Shown here in pieces: positions 27,452 through 35,546 of a DNA stretch of 64,000 nucleotides; positions within the stretch are counted from its first letter, which is position 1; each line of letters begins with the position of its first letter. The position numbers were made by a program, and so were the translations under genes. The stretch comes from Desulfofalx alkaliphila DSM 12257. Lineage in GTDB: Bacteria; Bacillota; Desulfotomaculia; Desulfotomaculales; Desulfohalotomaculaceae. Location of the stretch: NCBI RefSeq assembly GCF_000711975.1, contig NZ_JONT01000012.1:1-64000 (forward strand). The letters are read 5' to 3'. Below the pieces are notes generated by a model. That model did no database searches. It was not told the DNA's origin and saw only the letters and a program-made list of their open reading frames with translations.

Positions 27452-27880
27452 CTATGAAGCCTGACTGGCTTTAAGCTCCTTCCGTTTTCTTTCTCTGGTT
27501 TTCGAATGTTCTATGTTATTGGAATTATCGGTGCCGCTGTGCATGATGCTATTGCCTTTAAAGACGGCCCCTTCGTTTACTACCAGTGATGAAACCTCGA
27601 TGTCCCCATAAACTTTACCGGTGTTGCTGATTTCCAATTTTCCTTCCAAGGTAATATTTCCATGTAATTCACCGGCGATGGTGGCATTGGCTCCTTTGAT
27701 GTTACCGTGTAAAGAACCGTCCTTGCCAATGACGGTATCACCGCTTATCACCATTTCGCCTTCAACCTTCCCGTCTATCCGTACGCTCCCCTTCACATTT
27801 AAACTGCCGATAAAATGGGTTCCCTTGCCGATAATTGTATCAACCTTTTCGCCCATGGGCTGTTGCTTTTTTCCAAACAT
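27452..27880 (-). CDS. Bactofilin (polymer-forming cytoskeletal protein)
   Basis: This 142-residue bactofilin has a short basic N-terminal tail (MFGKKQQPMGEKV), then a right-handed beta-helix core built from repeated short strands (GKGTHFIGSLNVKGSVRIDG, GELHGNITLEGKL) over about residues 15-115, and a charged disordered tail. Bactofilins polymerise without nucleotide and anchor cell-wall enzymes. The M23 peptidase gene lies 26 bp upstream in the same direction, a known partnership in other bacteria, so a localised wall-remodelling unit is likely. Confidence 0.92.
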   Translation of the reverse strand: MFGKKQQPMGEKVDTIIGKGTHFIGSLNVKGSVRIDGKVEGEMVISGDTVIGKDGSLHGNIKGANATIAGELHGNITLEGKLEISNTGKVYGDIEVSSLVVNEGAVFKGNSIMHSGTDNSNNIEHSKTRERKRKELKASQAS

Positions 27881-27906
27881 AATAATCGCTCCTGTTCTTA
27901 AAGATT

Positions 27907-28914
27907 TTAACGTATGTAATCAGCGGGATCTACATGCTGGCCGTTCAAGTGTACCTCGTAATGAAGGTGGGGACCGGTGGAAGCTCCGGTGCTTCCCACA
28001 TAAGCAATAACATCACCCCTGGCAACATGGTCTCCCACCGATACATTAAGCCTGGAATTGTGGGCATACAAGGTTCTAAACCCATAGGGGTGATCGATAA
28101 TTACCGTTCTGCCATAACCGCTGCGATACTCCGCAAAGGTGACCACACCTTGGCCGGTGGCTACCACAGGGGTGCCGTGGGATGCTGCGATGTCTATGCC
28201 GGGGTGGAAAACAGAACGCCCGTTAAAAGGTGATTTGCGGTAACCATAGCCTGAACTTATGCTGCCTTCAGCAGGTAACCCTTGTGGCTTGGCGGCATAA
28301 TAGGCATTTCTCTCTGACACATCCTCCTTTAAGGACACTAAAATTTGGTTAATCTCATCGGTTTGTGCCAGCAGTTGCTCGGTGCTGCCTTTAACCCTTG
28401 TGTAAGAGGTGTGCCAATCTTCGGCCTTAGGTGATGACTTAAATGCCAGGAAAGAAAGGACTCCTTTGTCATCGCCATTGTTTGTATTATCTGACCGGTC
28501 TTCCGGGTTTAATTGCGCAATATCCCTGCTTACATTTAAGCCTGACCTGCTTACTGCTTCCCCTCTGTCCAATATCTCCCGCACGTCTTTTTCCAAAAGC
28601 CTTATCTCCAGCATCTTTTGTTCCAGTTCCTGGGCTTGGGCCTTTAATTCATCCAGCTGTTTTTGGCGCGTGGTGTCTTCTGCCTGCAATGTTTTTAGTT
28701 CGGCCATGTTGGCCTTCATGGCAGTGTATTGAAAATAAAAGCCAACAAGGGCTATTACCATGCCGGCCATAAATAGCAGTGAAATGACCGGCAGCAGGTA
28801 AGGGATGCGTCTGCTATATGTGGATTCTTTTGAATGGGGAACATACATAATGGTAAATGAATTAGTAAGTTTCAAGTAAATGTTCTTCAGCTTCTCTTTT
28901 AACAAATCAACCAA
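27907..28914 (-). CDS. Membrane-anchored M23 family metallopeptidase
   Basis: This 335-residue cell-wall peptidase has a cytoplasmic tail of about 35 residues, one membrane helix (YLLPVISLLFMAGMVIALVG, about 39-58), a periplasmic coiled coil (about 70-125), and a C-terminal LytM/M23 domain with zinc ligands in HPGIDIA (about residues 240-246) and HLHYE (about 317-321), plus YAHNSRL. All LytM catalytic motifs are present, so it should cut peptidoglycan cross-bridges. It is the first gene of a two-gene unit with the bactofilin. Confidence 0.93.
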   Translation of the reverse strand: MVDLLKEKLKNIYLKLTNSFTIMYVPHSKESTYSRRIPYLLPVISLLFMAGMVIALVGFYFQYTAMKANMAELKTLQAEDTTRQKQLDELKAQAQELEQKMLEIRLLEKDVREILDRGEAVSRSGLNVSRDIAQLNPEDRSDNTNNGDDKGVLSFLAFKSSPKAEDWHTSYTRVKGSTEQLLAQTDEINQILVSLKEDVSERNAYYAAKPQGLPAEGSISSGYGYRKSPFNGRSVFHPGIDIAASHGTPVVATGQGVVTFAEYRSGYGRTVIIDHPYGFRTLYAHNSRLNVSVGDHVARGDVIAYVGSTGASTGPHLHYEVHLNGQHVDPADYIR

Positions 28915-28993
28915 CCTCTTAATTGACCTTAATTAAGTCTTATATCTTATACACCTTATGACAAAATCCTGCCCGCAAAGGCTTAAAAAGAAT

Positions 28994-29019
28994 AAAGTCC
29001 CGTTTAATAACAGGACTTT
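28994..29019 (-). terminator. Terminator after the flavin reductase gene (minus strand)
   Basis: AAAGTCC (28994-29000) and GGACTTT (29013-29019) form a stem; read on the minus strand it is followed by ATTCTTTTT. Confidence 0.7.
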
Positions 29020-29032
29020 TGTCCGCCCATAG

Positions 29033-29539
29033 TTATTCCTTAATGTAGCTGGCTACTATTTCTCCGTAATAAATTACGTGGAAGTCGCCCTTGGGGTAAC
29101 AATCCTTATCGATCTTTTCGCTTATCAGTGCAGGCTCCATGGCCTGCTGGTAAACCACCTTGCACTCATAGTGCAAATCACATTCACCGATTATTGGAGT
29201 GTTGACCACCTTGGCAGGCTCCGGGGTAAAGTTGCAGGCACTGAACTTGTCTGTATCCCTGCCGGATTTTGTGCCGCACAGGGCCAGCTCTTTCTTAAGG
29301 TCTTTATTGATGGGAATACTGACGGTAAACTCTTTGGCATTCTCCAGCATTTTATAGGTGTGCCTGGAATACCTTACCAGCACCATCAAAATTGGCTTGC
29401 GCCAGATAAAACCAATTGTGCCCCAGCCAATGGTCATGGTATTTAACCGGTCCCCATCCTTTACAGTAAGAAAAGCACCCTTTGGCAGTTGTTCAAGTAC
29501 TTCTTTGGCATATTCATTGTAAGGCACATCTTTTCTCAT
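29033..29539 (-). CDS. Flavin reductase family protein (FMN-binding split barrel)
   Basis: This 168-residue protein of the flavin-reductase-like/flavoredoxin group binds FMN through a split-barrel fold. Supporting stretches are NTMTIGWGTIGFIWRKPIL and YSRHTYKMLENAKEFTVSIP, then ELALCGTKSGRDTDKF. Members reduce flavins or act as small electron carriers in anaerobes. The start follows a GAGCTG-type site on the minus strand and the gene is separate from the upstream methyltransferase by 39 bp. The partner oxidase or reductase is not identifiable here. Confidence 0.87.
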   Translation of the reverse strand: MRKDVPYNEYAKEVLEQLPKGAFLTVKDGDRLNTMTIGWGTIGFIWRKPILMVLVRYSRHTYKMLENAKEFTVSIPINKDLKKELALCGTKSGRDTDKFSACNFTPEPAKVVNTPIIGECDLHYECKVVYQQAMEPALISEKIDKDCYPKGDFHVIYYGEIVASYIKE

Positions 29540-29578
29540 GTTGTAAACAGCTCCTTTGCCATAGGTATCACCTATTGT

Positions 29579-30739
29579 TTATTTATCTTGTTCCGGGCTT
29601 TCATTTCTTTTGGGCGGCCGAGGGCCAAAATACTGGTAATAATCGCAGCGTATTCTACCGTTATAGACTTTTCGCTTTTTGTCTGCCTTTTTTCCAAAAT
29701 GCTTTTCAAAGTCAGTGTTTGACGTAATAATGTAATAGGACCATGTATCCAAGGGCAGGAAAGCCTTACCCATTTGCTGATATAACAATTCCACCTCAGG
29801 GCGTTCCTTTAATCTTTCACCATAGGGGGGGTTGCAGATAATGCAGCCGTATTTCTTTTTGGTGCTAAGATTAGCTACATCCATGGGCTGGAAAGAAACA
29901 AATTCATCCACTCCGGCTTCCCCGGCATGATAGCGGGCCATACTAAGGGCTTCTTTGTCGATATCAGAACCAATAATTTTTAGGGGCAAATCATAACGTG
30001 CCTCCTTGTGGGCAGCACGTCTTTGTTCTTGCCAAATTTTTTTGGGTATCCAAGGCCATTCTTCAGCGGCAAAATTTCGGGTTAAGCCCGGTGCGATGTT
30101 TTGCCCGATTAAAGCTGCCTCAATGGGGATGGTGCCGGTGCCACAGAGGGGATCCAGCAGAATTCTGTCAGCATTCCAATAGCTGAGCATAACCATGGCC
30201 GCAGCCAGTGTTTCTTTTATGGGTGCCTTACCGGTCAACTTCCGGTACCCTCTTTTGTGCAAGCCTGCACCGCTGGTATCTATGGTCAGTGTGACCACGT
30301 CTTTTAACAGGGCCACCTCAACAGTGAACTTTGGACCCGTTTCAGTAAACCATTCCAGGCCGTAAACCTCTTTCATTTTTTCCACAATGGCCTTTTTAAC
30401 TATGGCTTGACAGTCAGAAACACTAAAGAGTTTTGATTTAATTGATTTGCCTTCCACCGGGAAGTTGGCATCAACGGGGAGTAATTCAGTCCAGGGCAGT
30501 GCCTTTGTTTGTTGAAAAAGCTCTTCAAAGGTGGTGGCTTTAAATTCACCCACCTTTAGCAAGACCCGCTCTGCACTGCGAAGCCACAGGTTGGTGTGGC
30601 AAATGGCCTGCTCATTGGCAACAAAGGTTACCCTGCCGTTTTCTACTTTAGTGTTGTTGTATCCCAGCTGTTTTAGTTCATGTGCTACCACTGCTTCTAG
30701 TCCAAAGGCTGCCGTGGCTATTAGTTCCAGTTTTGCCAT
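29579..30739 (-). CDS. THUMP-domain RNA methyltransferase (RlmL/YpsC-like)
   Basis: This 386-residue SAM-dependent methyltransferase has an N-terminal ferredoxin-like and THUMP RNA-binding region (about 1-160; AAFGLEAVVAHELKQLGY) and a C-terminal Rossmann methylase with LLDPLCGTGTIPIEAALIG (about residues 195-213) and catalytic NPPYGERL near 308. It matches RlmL/YpsC-type 23S rRNA guanine-N2 methyltransferases. DNA methylase labels on such proteins come from the NPPY motif and are misleading. The ATG is at 30739. Confidence 0.9.
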   Translation of the reverse strand: MAKLELIATAAFGLEAVVAHELKQLGYNNTKVENGRVTFVANEQAICHTNLWLRSAERVLLKVGEFKATTFEELFQQTKALPWTELLPVDANFPVEGKSIKSKLFSVSDCQAIVKKAIVEKMKEVYGLEWFTETGPKFTVEVALLKDVVTLTIDTSGAGLHKRGYRKLTGKAPIKETLAAAMVMLSYWNADRILLDPLCGTGTIPIEAALIGQNIAPGLTRNFAAEEWPWIPKKIWQEQRRAAHKEARYDLPLKIIGSDIDKEALSMARYHAGEAGVDEFVSFQPMDVANLSTKKKYGCIICNPPYGERLKERPEVELLYQQMGKAFLPLDTWSYYIITSNTDFEKHFGKKADKKRKVYNGRIRCDYYQYFGPRPPKRNESPEQDK

Positions 30740-30772
30740 ATTGTTTTCTCCATTTTGCAGTTAATATTATAG

Positions 30773-31009
30773 TTACTTTTGGCTATGTAAATAATCTACA
30801 AGTCTTTCGAACTGCATGTTTACAAGTTTCTCCACGGGCTCGTTTACCTCTTTGGCCCTTTTTTCTATAACGTGAAGCTGATTTTGCAGGAACTCTTTTA
30901 AGATGTATTCACAAACTTCTTCTTCAGTTTGATTGTTTTTCTTAGCTATCTGCTCTATCTTTTGACCTGTTTCTTCCGTAATGTTTAGTTCAAACCCTTG
31001 ATCACCCAT
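30773..31009 (-). CDS. Small hypothetical protein upstream of the methyltransferase
   Basis: This is a 78-residue acidic, helical soluble protein (GFELNITEETGQKIEQIAKK, then VCEYILKEFL). The first part resembles a short strand followed by two helices, as in ribbon-helix-helix proteins, but I cannot assign a family. It is encoded 33 bp upstream of the methyltransferase gene in the same direction, so the two are probably co-transcribed. The tandem repeat array starts just beyond its 5' end. Confidence 0.6.
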   Translation of the reverse strand: MGDQGFELNITEETGQKIEQIAKKNNQTEEEVCEYILKEFLQNQLHVIEKRAKEVNEPVEKLVNMQFERLVDYLHSQK

Positions 31010-31052
31010 AGTAATACACCAACCCTTTCTCCATTATTTAAAAAGATCTAAA

Positions 31053-31385
31053 GCAAGTTTTCCCAACACTATCTTTCTACCCCTTGGGTATAAACCAAGT
31101 TTTTCTAACACTATCTTTTTGATTTTAAAAAAGAATTTAAGGAGGATAGTATAAGAAAAACTAAGGTTTCTACCCTTTGGGTATAAACCAAGTTTTTCTA
31201 ACACTATCTTTTTGATTTTAAAAAAGAATTTAAGGAAGATAGTATAAGAAAAACTAAGGTTTCTACCCTTTGGGTATAAACCAAGTTTTTCTAACACTAT
31301 CTTTTGACTTTAAAAAGAATTTAAGGAAGATAGTATAAGAAAAACTAAGGTTTCTACCCTTTGGGTATAAACCAAGTTTTTCTAA
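31053..31385. repeat. Tandem array of about 93-bp palindromic units
   Basis: Three nearly identical units run 31074-31166 (93 bp), 31167-31259 (93 bp) and 31260-31350 (91 bp). A fourth partial unit spans 31351-31385, and a degenerate half unit lies at 31053-31073. Each unit starts TTTCTACCCTTTGGGTATAA and contains arms ACCAAGTTTTTCT/AACACTATCTT and AAGATAGTATAAG/AAAAACTAAGGT that are near reverse complements. So every unit can form a long hairpin. The 519-bp gene-free gap 31010-31528 consists mostly of this array. It is not CRISPR: there are no unique spacers. Confidence 0.9.
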
Positions 31386-31528
31386 AATTTTATACCAAGG
31401 GGTGGTAAATTGCAACCTAAAGTCCCTTTGGCAAAATAGTGGGTAAATTTTTTAAAATAACTTGTTTTTATCCGGGGCAATCAGATATGATTAATTAATA
31501 CGGTCTTTTGGTAAGGAGGTTAAGGGTT

Positions 31529-31828
31529 TTGAGTCAACTGGAGTGGGTAAAGAAACAATTTACTATCATGGTGGTTTTAAAGGCTTTGGGTAGTGGGCTG
31601 GCCCAAATAGGCATTTGGTATGCAGATATGGGCCCTGCCGTAGGAATTGTGATAATGCCGGCCTTAATATACTTTATTGGTAGCTTGGCCATAAGAACCT
31701 TTGTCACGGAAGAGCGAGCTCCTGCACTGGCCAGGGTTGTCAAATTGTTTTATATGTTCCTCATTTTGTCTTTGATAGGCAACCTGGCATCATTTTTAAT
31801 AAACATCGGCTACTTAAAAACCTTATAA
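31529..31828 (+). CDS. Small membrane protein, function unknown
   Basis: This 99-residue protein has three likely transmembrane helices (about residues 12-30, 33-55 and 70-94; for example VGIVIMPALIYFIGSLAI). No known family is recognised. TTG 31529 is chosen because AAGGAGG (31513-31519) is 9 bp upstream; the GTG at 31508 lies before that site. It lies between the palindromic array and spoIIR. Its transcript probably reaches the hairpin in front of spoIIR. Confidence 0.75.
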   Translation: MSQLEWVKKQFTIMVVLKALGSGLAQIGIWYADMGPAVGIVIMPALIYFIGSLAIRTFVTEERAPALARVVKLFYMFLILSLIGNLASFLINIGYLKTL

Positions 31829-31857
31829 ACTTTACATAGGATGTATAAGAAACCTGT

Positions 31858-31904
31858 AAACACCCCATACTATTACTAATTAGTTAGTGGTATTGGGGTG
31901 TTTT
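31858..31904 (+). promoter_or_regulatory. Hairpin enclosing the spoIIR ribosome binding site
   Basis: AAACACCCCATAC (31858-31870) pairs with GTATTGGGGTGTTT (31890-31903) with one bulged base. The 3' arm contains GGGGTG (31895-31900), the only Shine-Dalgarno candidate for the spoIIR ATG at 31909. The hairpin ends in TTTT, so it can be read as a terminator for the upstream gene, a translational block on spoIIR, or both. Confidence 0.65.
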
Positions 31905-31908
31905 AATT

Positions 31909-32481
31909 ATGTGTAATACTAAAAAGGCAGTGCTAATTATATTTTTAGTAATGGCAATGATGACGGCAGTGTATAACTATAATGCACAGCAAGACTATGC
32001 CCGGGATTTAATAAGGTTTCATGTTATACCCAATAGTGACACCATAGAGGATCAAATGCTTAAACTTACCATTAGGGATATTGTGATAAAGGAAATGAAG
32101 GCAAAGTTTGAAAAGGTAGAAAGCAAAGAAGAAGCGATCTTGGTCACAAAAGAAAATTTAAGTGAAATTAAAAAATTGGCCGAGGAGCAAATTGCCCTTG
32201 CAGGTAAAAACTATAAGGTAGAAGTTCAGCTGGGGGACTATCAATTTCCTGAACGGACCTATGGAGATATAAGGCTGCCCCAGGGCAAATACCAGGCTGT
32301 GCGCTTGATAATTGGCGAAGGTAAGGGACAAAACTGGTGGTGTGTCTTGTTTCCGCCCCTGTGCTTTGTGGACGGGGTAGAAAGCCTTACCGAAGGCCGG
32401 CAGGCAAAGGGTGTAAAGGTGTTTGAACGGGATGACATTGAATTTCGGCTGCGCTCTTTAGAATTCCTTAATGGCAAATAG
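31909..32481 (+). CDS. spoIIR: Stage II sporulation protein R
   Basis: This 190-residue SpoIIR has an N-terminal signal/anchor helix (AVLIIFLVMAMMTAVYNY) followed by the family motif IRFHVIPNSDTIEDQMLKL (about residues 41-59), then NWWCVLFPPLCFVDG near 145-160. SpoIIR is made in the forespore under sigmaF, is secreted to the intermembrane space and triggers SpoIIGA to process pro-sigmaE in the mother cell. Its presence marks an endospore-former. The start is ATG 31909; the ribosome binding site is in the preceding hairpin. Confidence 0.95.
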   Translation: MCNTKKAVLIIFLVMAMMTAVYNYNAQQDYARDLIRFHVIPNSDTIEDQMLKLTIRDIVIKEMKAKFEKVESKEEAILVTKENLSEIKKLAEEQIALAGKNYKVEVQLGDYQFPERTYGDIRLPQGKYQAVRLIIGEGKGQNWWCVLFPPLCFVDGVESLTEGRQAKGVKVFERDDIEFRLRSLEFLNGK

Positions 32482-32564
32482 CCATTAGCAATTTGTAAAT
32501 TAGGGGTTTAAATTTATTAAATTCGGAAAGACTGAAAATATTTACCACCTAAAGGAGTGATTGC

Positions 32565-32888
32565 GTGAATTTTAAAGAGATTGATGAGAAGGCAGCCTTG
32601 GAATTTTTTGAAATGCTTAAGGATGCTCCCACCATTAGGGAGATTATTGACACCTATCCCGGTGTGGAGAACTTAATTCATGTGATGACAGCACAACTGA
32701 CAACACATTTTTTACTGCCTTACTTGGAAAACAATTTGGCGGTGGAAGACCTGGTGGAATCAATTAGAAGGTACTTAATTACAGCCCTGGCCTTTGGCAT
32801 CATACTTCACCGCAACGATGTGGCCACAGATTATATTTTAGACTTATATAACAAGGACAGTTACAAAGATGAAAACAGTGCCGGTTAA
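32565..32888 (+). CDS. Hypothetical protein, 107 residues
   Basis: This is a soluble, all-helical, acidic protein (KEIDEKAALEFFEMLKDAPT, then LVESIRRYLITALAFGIILH). I recognise no domain. A strong AAAGGAGTGA ribosome binding site precedes the GTG at 32565, which supports that it is real. It may be part of the spoIIR transcript, 83 bp downstream of it. Confidence 0.65.
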   Translation: MNFKEIDEKAALEFFEMLKDAPTIREIIDTYPGVENLIHVMTAQLTTHFLLPYLENNLAVEDLVESIRRYLITALAFGIILHRNDVATDYILDLYNKDSYKDENSAG

Positions 32889-32892
32889 ATGG

Positions 32893-32923
32893 TGACACCC
32901 CTGCTTCTAAGGGGTGTCATTTT
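32893..32923. terminator. Hairpin between convergent hypothetical genes
   Basis: TGACACCCC (32893-32901) pairs exactly with GGGGTGTCA (32911-32919), then TTTTG. The stop codon of the minus-strand gene lies in the loop-side region. Confidence 0.75.
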
Positions 32924-33314
32924 GTTCGTTATTGAGGTAATTGTCTTCAATCCAGCTTTTTATTTCATCGTCAATGTTGTACAAGCCGTCATGGGACACA
33001 TCAATATCACCGCAGGCGGTGGTGCATTGATTGCGGACCGCCTGCAGCAGCAGATCCTTAGGGGGCTGTTTTTCTAATGTTACGGTGTAACTGCTGTAGG
33101 GCCCAATGCGGTAAAGCACCAAACGGGGGGTTCCCTTATACAGGTCTATAACAAAGGTAATACCCACCTGGCGCTTATTTTTAAATTCATTTTCCAGATC
33201 AAAGGTCCATTGAATGTGGGGAAGGGCATCCCTTGCATACATAGTTATCACACACCTTTTCATAGTTAAGGGTAGAATCAAGGTAAAAAAGAAAATTATT
33301 CCTCCGGCTATCAA
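32907..33314 (-). CDS. Hypothetical membrane-anchored protein
   Basis: This 135-residue protein has an N-terminal hydrophobic helix (MIAGGIIFFFTLILPLTM) that could be a signal anchor, then a soluble part with a beta-rich core (VGITFVIDLYKGTPRLVLYR). It ends in an acidic tail. I recognise no family. A later start at MKRCVIT is possible and would remove the anchor. It is monocistronic, convergent with the 107-residue gene and divergent from the YkgJ-type gene. Confidence 0.6.
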   Translation of the reverse strand: MIAGGIIFFFTLILPLTMKRCVITMYARDALPHIQWTFDLENEFKNKRQVGITFVIDLYKGTPRLVLYRIGPYSSYTVTLEKQPPKDLLLQAVRNQCTTACGDIDVSHDGLYNIDDEIKSWIEDNYLNNEQNDTP

Positions 33315-33415
33315 TATTTTGCCCGTTTTTATAGTTTTTAAAGGTATTAATTGATGAATGTCGAAGTAAATTTATGTGCTCGATATAGCATACACAAAAA
33401 ATCAGGTGATGGAAT

Positions 33416-34144
33416 ATGAGCGATAATAGATACTTTTCTAAAGAGGATAAATTTAACTTTGCCTGCCATCAAGGGCTTGCCTGCTTTAATAGCTGCTGCC
33501 GTGACATCAGTATATTTTTATCGCCCTATGACGTGTTGCGGTTAAAAAAGGCCCTGCAAATATCATCCCAGCAATTTTTAGACCAATATACATACATAAT
33601 AAATACCGGATCCGGTTTTCCCATGGTGGTGATCCGCATGCCGGAAGAAAATGACAAACGATGCCCCTTTGTCACTGATAAGGGCTGCAGCGTATATCAA
33701 GCGAGGCCTTGGTCCTGTAGGATGGCACCGGTGGATATCAAAGGAGAAAATCAATTTGGATTTTGTTTTGACAGCAGCCAATGCCAGGGGCTTTTAGAAA
33801 ATAAGCAGTGGACCGTTAATGAGTGGGCAGAAAACCAAGGGGTTGACCTGGAACAAAAAATAGAAAAAACCTTTAATGAGATACCCGCCCGGGTTAAGTT
33901 TACAGGTTTGTCTGCCATAGACAGGCATATTAGAGAAATGTTTTTGATGGCCTGCTATAACCTGGACAAGTTTCGCCGCTTTATTTTTGATAGCAGTTTT
34001 TTACACTTGTTTGAGATTCCCGAGGATGTGGCCGAGAGGATAAAAGATAATGACCTAGAGTTGATGGAATTTGGTTTTGATTGGCTGGTAAATCACCTGG
34101 ATATAAGAAAATCCATTGCCGTTAGGGACCAGGTGTTTGGCTAA
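33416..34144 (+). CDS. YkgJ family cysteine-cluster protein
   Basis: This 242-residue protein has a YkgJ/FliB-type Cys-rich domain (PF03692) that binds zinc or an Fe-S centre: FACHQGLACFNSCCRD (about residues 16-31), CPFVTDKGCSVYQARPWSCR (about 82-101). The spacing of the eight or so cysteines is typical. The function is not established; members often accompany methylation or redox genes. The C-terminal 120 residues are helical and not assigned. It is followed after 74 bp by the YlbF gene. Confidence 0.87.
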   Translation: MSDNRYFSKEDKFNFACHQGLACFNSCCRDISIFLSPYDVLRLKKALQISSQQFLDQYTYIINTGSGFPMVVIRMPEENDKRCPFVTDKGCSVYQARPWSCRMAPVDIKGENQFGFCFDSSQCQGLLENKQWTVNEWAENQGVDLEQKIEKTFNEIPARVKFTGLSAIDRHIREMFLMACYNLDKFRRFIFDSSFLHLFEIPEDVAERIKDNDLELMEFGFDWLVNHLDIRKSIAVRDQVFG

Positions 34145-34218
34145 GTTATTGATGGGTTTACACCCCATAGCAATAAAAATAGTAATAAAACAAAATTTTG
34201 CAAGGGAGGTCAATACTT

Positions 34219-34545
34219 ATGATGGAAAAATTAGAAGCAAAGGCTAAAGAATTAGGTGAACTGATCACCCATACCGAAGAGTACAAAGCAGTGAAGCAAA
34301 AGCAAGCTGCCATGATGGAAGATGAAGAGTCCATGGGTTTGTTAATGAATTTTCAAAAGCTGCAAAAGGAAAACTATGCTAAAAGGCAAAACAACACGCT
34401 GACCGAGGAAGATATCAAAGCGGTGGAGCAAGCTGAGTTATCAATGTTGGAAAATGATAAAATTAGAGAATTACATGAGGCACAAACTGCCTTTCAATCG
34501 CTGCTAAATGCAGTGATGAAAGAAATTGTTGCTGCCAGCCGGTAA
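34219..34545 (+). CDS. YlbF/YmcA family protein
   Basis: This 108-residue, all-helical protein is of the YlbF/YmcA (DUF964) family (KAKELGELITHTEEYKAVKQ). In B. subtilis, YlbF, YmcA and YaaT form a Y-complex with Fe-S clusters that promotes RNase Y processing, competence and sporulation. I do not see the C-terminal cysteine motif of YlbF here, so this may be a more distant paralogue. ATG 34219 is chosen because AGGGAGGT (34202-34209) is 9 bp upstream. Confidence 0.85.
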   Translation: MMEKLEAKAKELGELITHTEEYKAVKQKQAAMMEDEESMGLLMNFQKLQKENYAKRQNNTLTEEDIKAVEQAELSMLENDKIRELHEAQTAFQSLLNAVMKEIVAASR

Positions 34546-34561
34546 TTAAATATGAGTATAA

Positions 34562-34594
34562 AAGCCCCAATTTCTCTTGTTGAAATTGGGGCTT
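34562..34594. terminator. Terminator after the YlbF-type gene
   Basis: AAGCCCCAATTTC (34562-34574) pairs exactly with GAAATTGGGGCTT (34582-34594). It separates convergent genes. The tail is C-A-A-C rather than T-rich, so efficiency is uncertain. Confidence 0.7.
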
Positions 34595-34618
34595 CAACTA
34601 TTTATACAGTAATTAATT

Positions 34619-35383
34619 TTAAATTAACTTATAGAAGAGAGAAACCAGGGCCAGCATGATTACCAATGGGCCGGTGTAAAGGTATACTTTGTCCTTGACC
34701 CGGCGGCCGAGTCTGATAAGAGATACAGCCCACACAAAAATAAAGATATTTGTTAATATCATTAAGCCTTGCTGGGTAAGAGGCAGCAGCAAAAGGAAAA
34801 AAGCCAGGGCATCCAGCAATAACCAGCTGGAATTATCTTTTAAAATTATCGAAAACCGCTCATTTTCTACACCGACTCCTTGAACCCCCACCACAACTGA
34901 AGCCAGGTATAATAACCACAGCGGCCCCATGGCAATTACACCCTGCTGTCGTATTTCTGCAAAGCCATAGTGAAAAAAGGTGAAGGATGCTGCCAAAAGG
35001 GAAAAGGCCACCGCCACCACACCCATCACCTTAAAAACGGCGGCAAAATGCCGGCCGCTATTAACCCTATGCTTGGATAGGTGTACCATTATCTGGCCAA
35101 TCAGTAATAGAACAAAGGGAATGACCGCCAATGCCACCCTTGACTGATAGCTGTCGGCATATATGTAATATAAATATCCGGTGAGCAGGGTCGTTGCACT
35201 GAGTAAGGCAATTGGCAGTAATAAAGCTGATTTCCGGGTGTAGGTTAAATAAAACACTGCCCCAACAAAAAAAGCGGCTGACAATATTACTGGGGGAAAT
35301 GCCGCCCGTGCCGCCACCAGCCAAGCTGCCGCCGCCAGGGCAGAAAATAATGCTATGCCCTGTGCCCAAGGGGATTTAAACAA
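34619..35383 (-). CDS. Polytopic membrane protein, function unknown
   Basis: This 254-residue very hydrophobic protein has about eight transmembrane helices (for example LPIALLSATTLLTGYLYYIY and AFFLLLLPLTQQGLMILTNI). No transporter signature or conserved charged motif is evident to me. It stands alone between two convergent or divergent neighbours. The ATG at 35383 has GGAGGTGC upstream on the minus strand. Confidence 0.75.
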   Translation of the reverse strand: MFKSPWAQGIALFSALAAAAWLVAARAAFPPVILSAAFFVGAVFYLTYTRKSALLLPIALLSATTLLTGYLYYIYADSYQSRVALAVIPFVLLLIGQIMVHLSKHRVNSGRHFAAVFKVMGVVAVAFSLLAASFTFFHYGFAEIRQQGVIAMGPLWLLYLASVVVGVQGVGVENERFSIILKDNSSWLLLDALAFFLLLLPLTQQGLMILTNIFIFVWAVSLIRLGRRVKDKVYLYTGPLVIMLALVSLFYKLI

Positions 35384-35546
35384 GGATAAAGCACCTCCGC
35401 TTATGGGTATAAATGACAGTATAGGTAACTGCCGTTTTGCTGTTATAATAATTATAGTAACATTATATAAAAAGATTTTGGCTTTGGAAACGCACTTGTG
35501 GTATATTCCGTCATATATATAAAATAAGCTTAGGGAGAAATGGCAT

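Noticed and set aside
31034-31297. Reverse-strand 87-codon frame with 31-residue repeats inside the palindromic array
   Set aside because: The repeat length is a multiple of three, so any open frame stays open through it. There is no ribosome binding site, the frame breaks at the 91-bp unit, and the sequence is explained by DNA palindromes.
31053-31385. CRISPR array
   Set aside because: Units are contiguous and nearly identical with no unique spacers, and no cas gene is present.
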